Below are positions 5,910 through 6,823 of a stretch of 6,823 bases of DNA, one piece after another. The notes under the pieces were generated by a model. That model was not told the DNA's origin and searched no databases. It was given only the letters and a program-made list of their open reading frames with translations. Source of the DNA: an uncultured Lachnospira sp. (GTDB lineage Bacteria; Bacillota; Clostridia; Lachnospirales; Lachnospiraceae); assembly GCA_934358235.1 (NCBI GenBank), contig CAKRKK010000130.1, forward strand, positions 1 through 6,823, written 5' to 3'. Both the position numbers and the translations under genes were made by a program. Within the stretch, counting starts at the first letter, position 1; the number at the start of each line of letters is the position of its first letter.

Positions 5910-6823
5910 TTACTTAGAAAGTGTTTTAAGTCTTTCTTCAACCTGTGCAAGCATATCAGAATACTTCTCAAGCTTAGCTTTTTCTTCATCAATCTTAGCC
6001 TGTGGAGCCTTAGATGTGAACTTTTCATTGTTAAGCATGCCGTTACATCTTGCTATTTCCTTATGTAACTTATCTTTTTCCTTATTAAGTCTTTCTATTT
6101 CCTTGTCAATATCAACAAGCTCTGCAAAAGGTATATAGATAACTGCACCTGGAATAACTGTTGATACAGCATCATCTGGTATGCCACTCTTATCAGCCTG
6201 GACCTTAACATCACTCGCATAGCCAAGTGTTGCAAAGAATACCCTGCCATTATCAAATATATTTCTTATATCTTCGTTGTCTGAAACAACATATACAAGT
6301 GCCTTACGGCTAGGTGCTACATTCATCTCAGCTCTTACGTTTCTTATATTACGGACAGCAGCCTTAATAGTCTCAATAGCATTTTCATCCTCTGAATAAT
6401 TATTATCCTCTGTGTATACAGGCCATGAGCTTATCATAATAGACTCTTCTTCATCCTGTATATTACAGAATATTTCCTCTGTTATGAAAGGCATATATGG
6501 ATGAAGAAGCTTAAGTGCATCTATAAGAACCTTCTTTAATGTCCATATAGCTGCCGTCTTAGTTGTGTCGTCATCATTATAAAGACGTGGCTTAACCATT
6601 TCAATATACCAGTCACAGAATTCTTCCCAGATAAAGTCATTAAGCTTGGCAACCGCTATACCAAGATCATACTTCTCCATATTGTCTGTAACTTCTTTTA
6701 TAAGCGAATTCATCTTTGATAATATCCACTTATCTGCTGCTGTAAGCATTTCTGGCTTCTTGTCAGTAGCCTTAATCATATTATCAGGATCATTCATCAT
6801 AATGAATCTTGAAGCATTCCATA
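5910..6823 (-). CDS. valS: Valyl-tRNA synthetase, C-terminal part (5' end off the window)
   Basis: This is the last 303 or so codons of a class I aminoacyl-tRNA synthetase that charges tRNA-Val in the cytoplasm. The reading frame is open to the window edge, and the first visible residues read WNASRFIMMN, the ValRS motif that follows the KMSKS region (the catalytic core lies outside the window). Next comes the helical anticodon-binding domain, with KWILSKMNSLI, NDFIWEEFCDWYIE and LLHPYMPFITEEIF. The final 65 or so residues form the charged coiled-coil arm typical of ValRS (IPFAELVDIDKEIERLNKEK onward, ending LAQVEERLKTLSK), which contacts the tRNA. The family normally runs to about 880 residues, so roughly two thirds is missing only because of the window boundary. 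The stop is TAA at 5910-5912. No U-tract terminator follows, so read-through into the PAS gene 61 bases downstream is likely. Identification is from recognised family motifs and is very secure. Confidence 0.97.
   Translation of the reverse strand, partial: WNASRFIMMNDPDNMIKATDKKPEMLTAADKWILSKMNSLIKEVTDNMEKYDLGIAVAKLNDFIWEEFCDWYIEMVKPRLYNDDDTTKTAAIWTLKKVLIDALKLLHPYMPFITEEIFCNIQDEEESIMISSWPVYTEDNNYSEDENAIETIKAAVRNIRNVRAEMNVAPSRKALVYVVSDNEDIRNIFDNGRVFFATLGYASDVKVQADKSGIPDDAVSTVIPGAVIYIPFAELVDIDKEIERLNKEKDKLHKEIARCNGMLNNEKFTSKAPQAKIDEEKAKLEKYSDMLAQVEERLKTLSK

Overview
This is an A+T-rich stretch in which every supported gene lies on the minus strand, so the gene order in the direction of transcription runs from base 6823 down to base 1. 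Strong AGGAGG-type ribosome binding sites, GTG and TTG starts, a lipobox lipoprotein, an ECF-type vitamin transporter subunit and the style of the ValRS and NadE proteins all point to a monoderm Firmicute of class Clostridia. The overall look resembles Lachnospiraceae, but the exact genus cannot be read from the sequence.

Layout in transcription order: (1) the 3' end of valS (valyl-tRNA synthetase, 6823-5910). (2) A stand-alone 117-residue PAS-domain protein (5848-5495). (3) A polytopic membrane protein with an extracellular alkaline-phosphatase-superfamily domain, of the LTA-synthase or phosphoethanolamine-transferase kind (5476-3827). It starts about 18 bases after the PAS gene and is probably co-transcribed with it. 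(4) A riboflavin ECF transporter S component, RibU-like, with an extra N-terminal membrane helix (3736-3008). It sits behind its own candidate promoter. (5) A small lipoprotein built from 11-residue repeats (2832-2524), followed by a clear intrinsic terminator. (6) nadE, glutamine-dependent NAD+ synthetase (2384-432), behind a good sigma-A-type promoter. (7) The N-terminal 141 codons of a membrane-anchored extracytoplasmic protein, possibly a foldase of the peptidyl-prolyl isomerase type (425-1). Its ribosome binding site lies inside the last codons of nadE.

Functionally this is mostly core metabolism and envelope biology: translation (valS), flavin precursor uptake (ribU), NAD synthesis (nadE), envelope polymer or lipid-headgroup modification (the phosphotransferase) and possible secreted-protein folding. 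There is no sign of mobile elements, phage, CRISPR or RNA genes. The parts most worth a second look are the hendecad-repeat lipoprotein, the PAS and membrane-phosphotransferase pair, and two genes whose ribosome binding sites show that the obvious ATG is probably not the start. No clear new system is evident.
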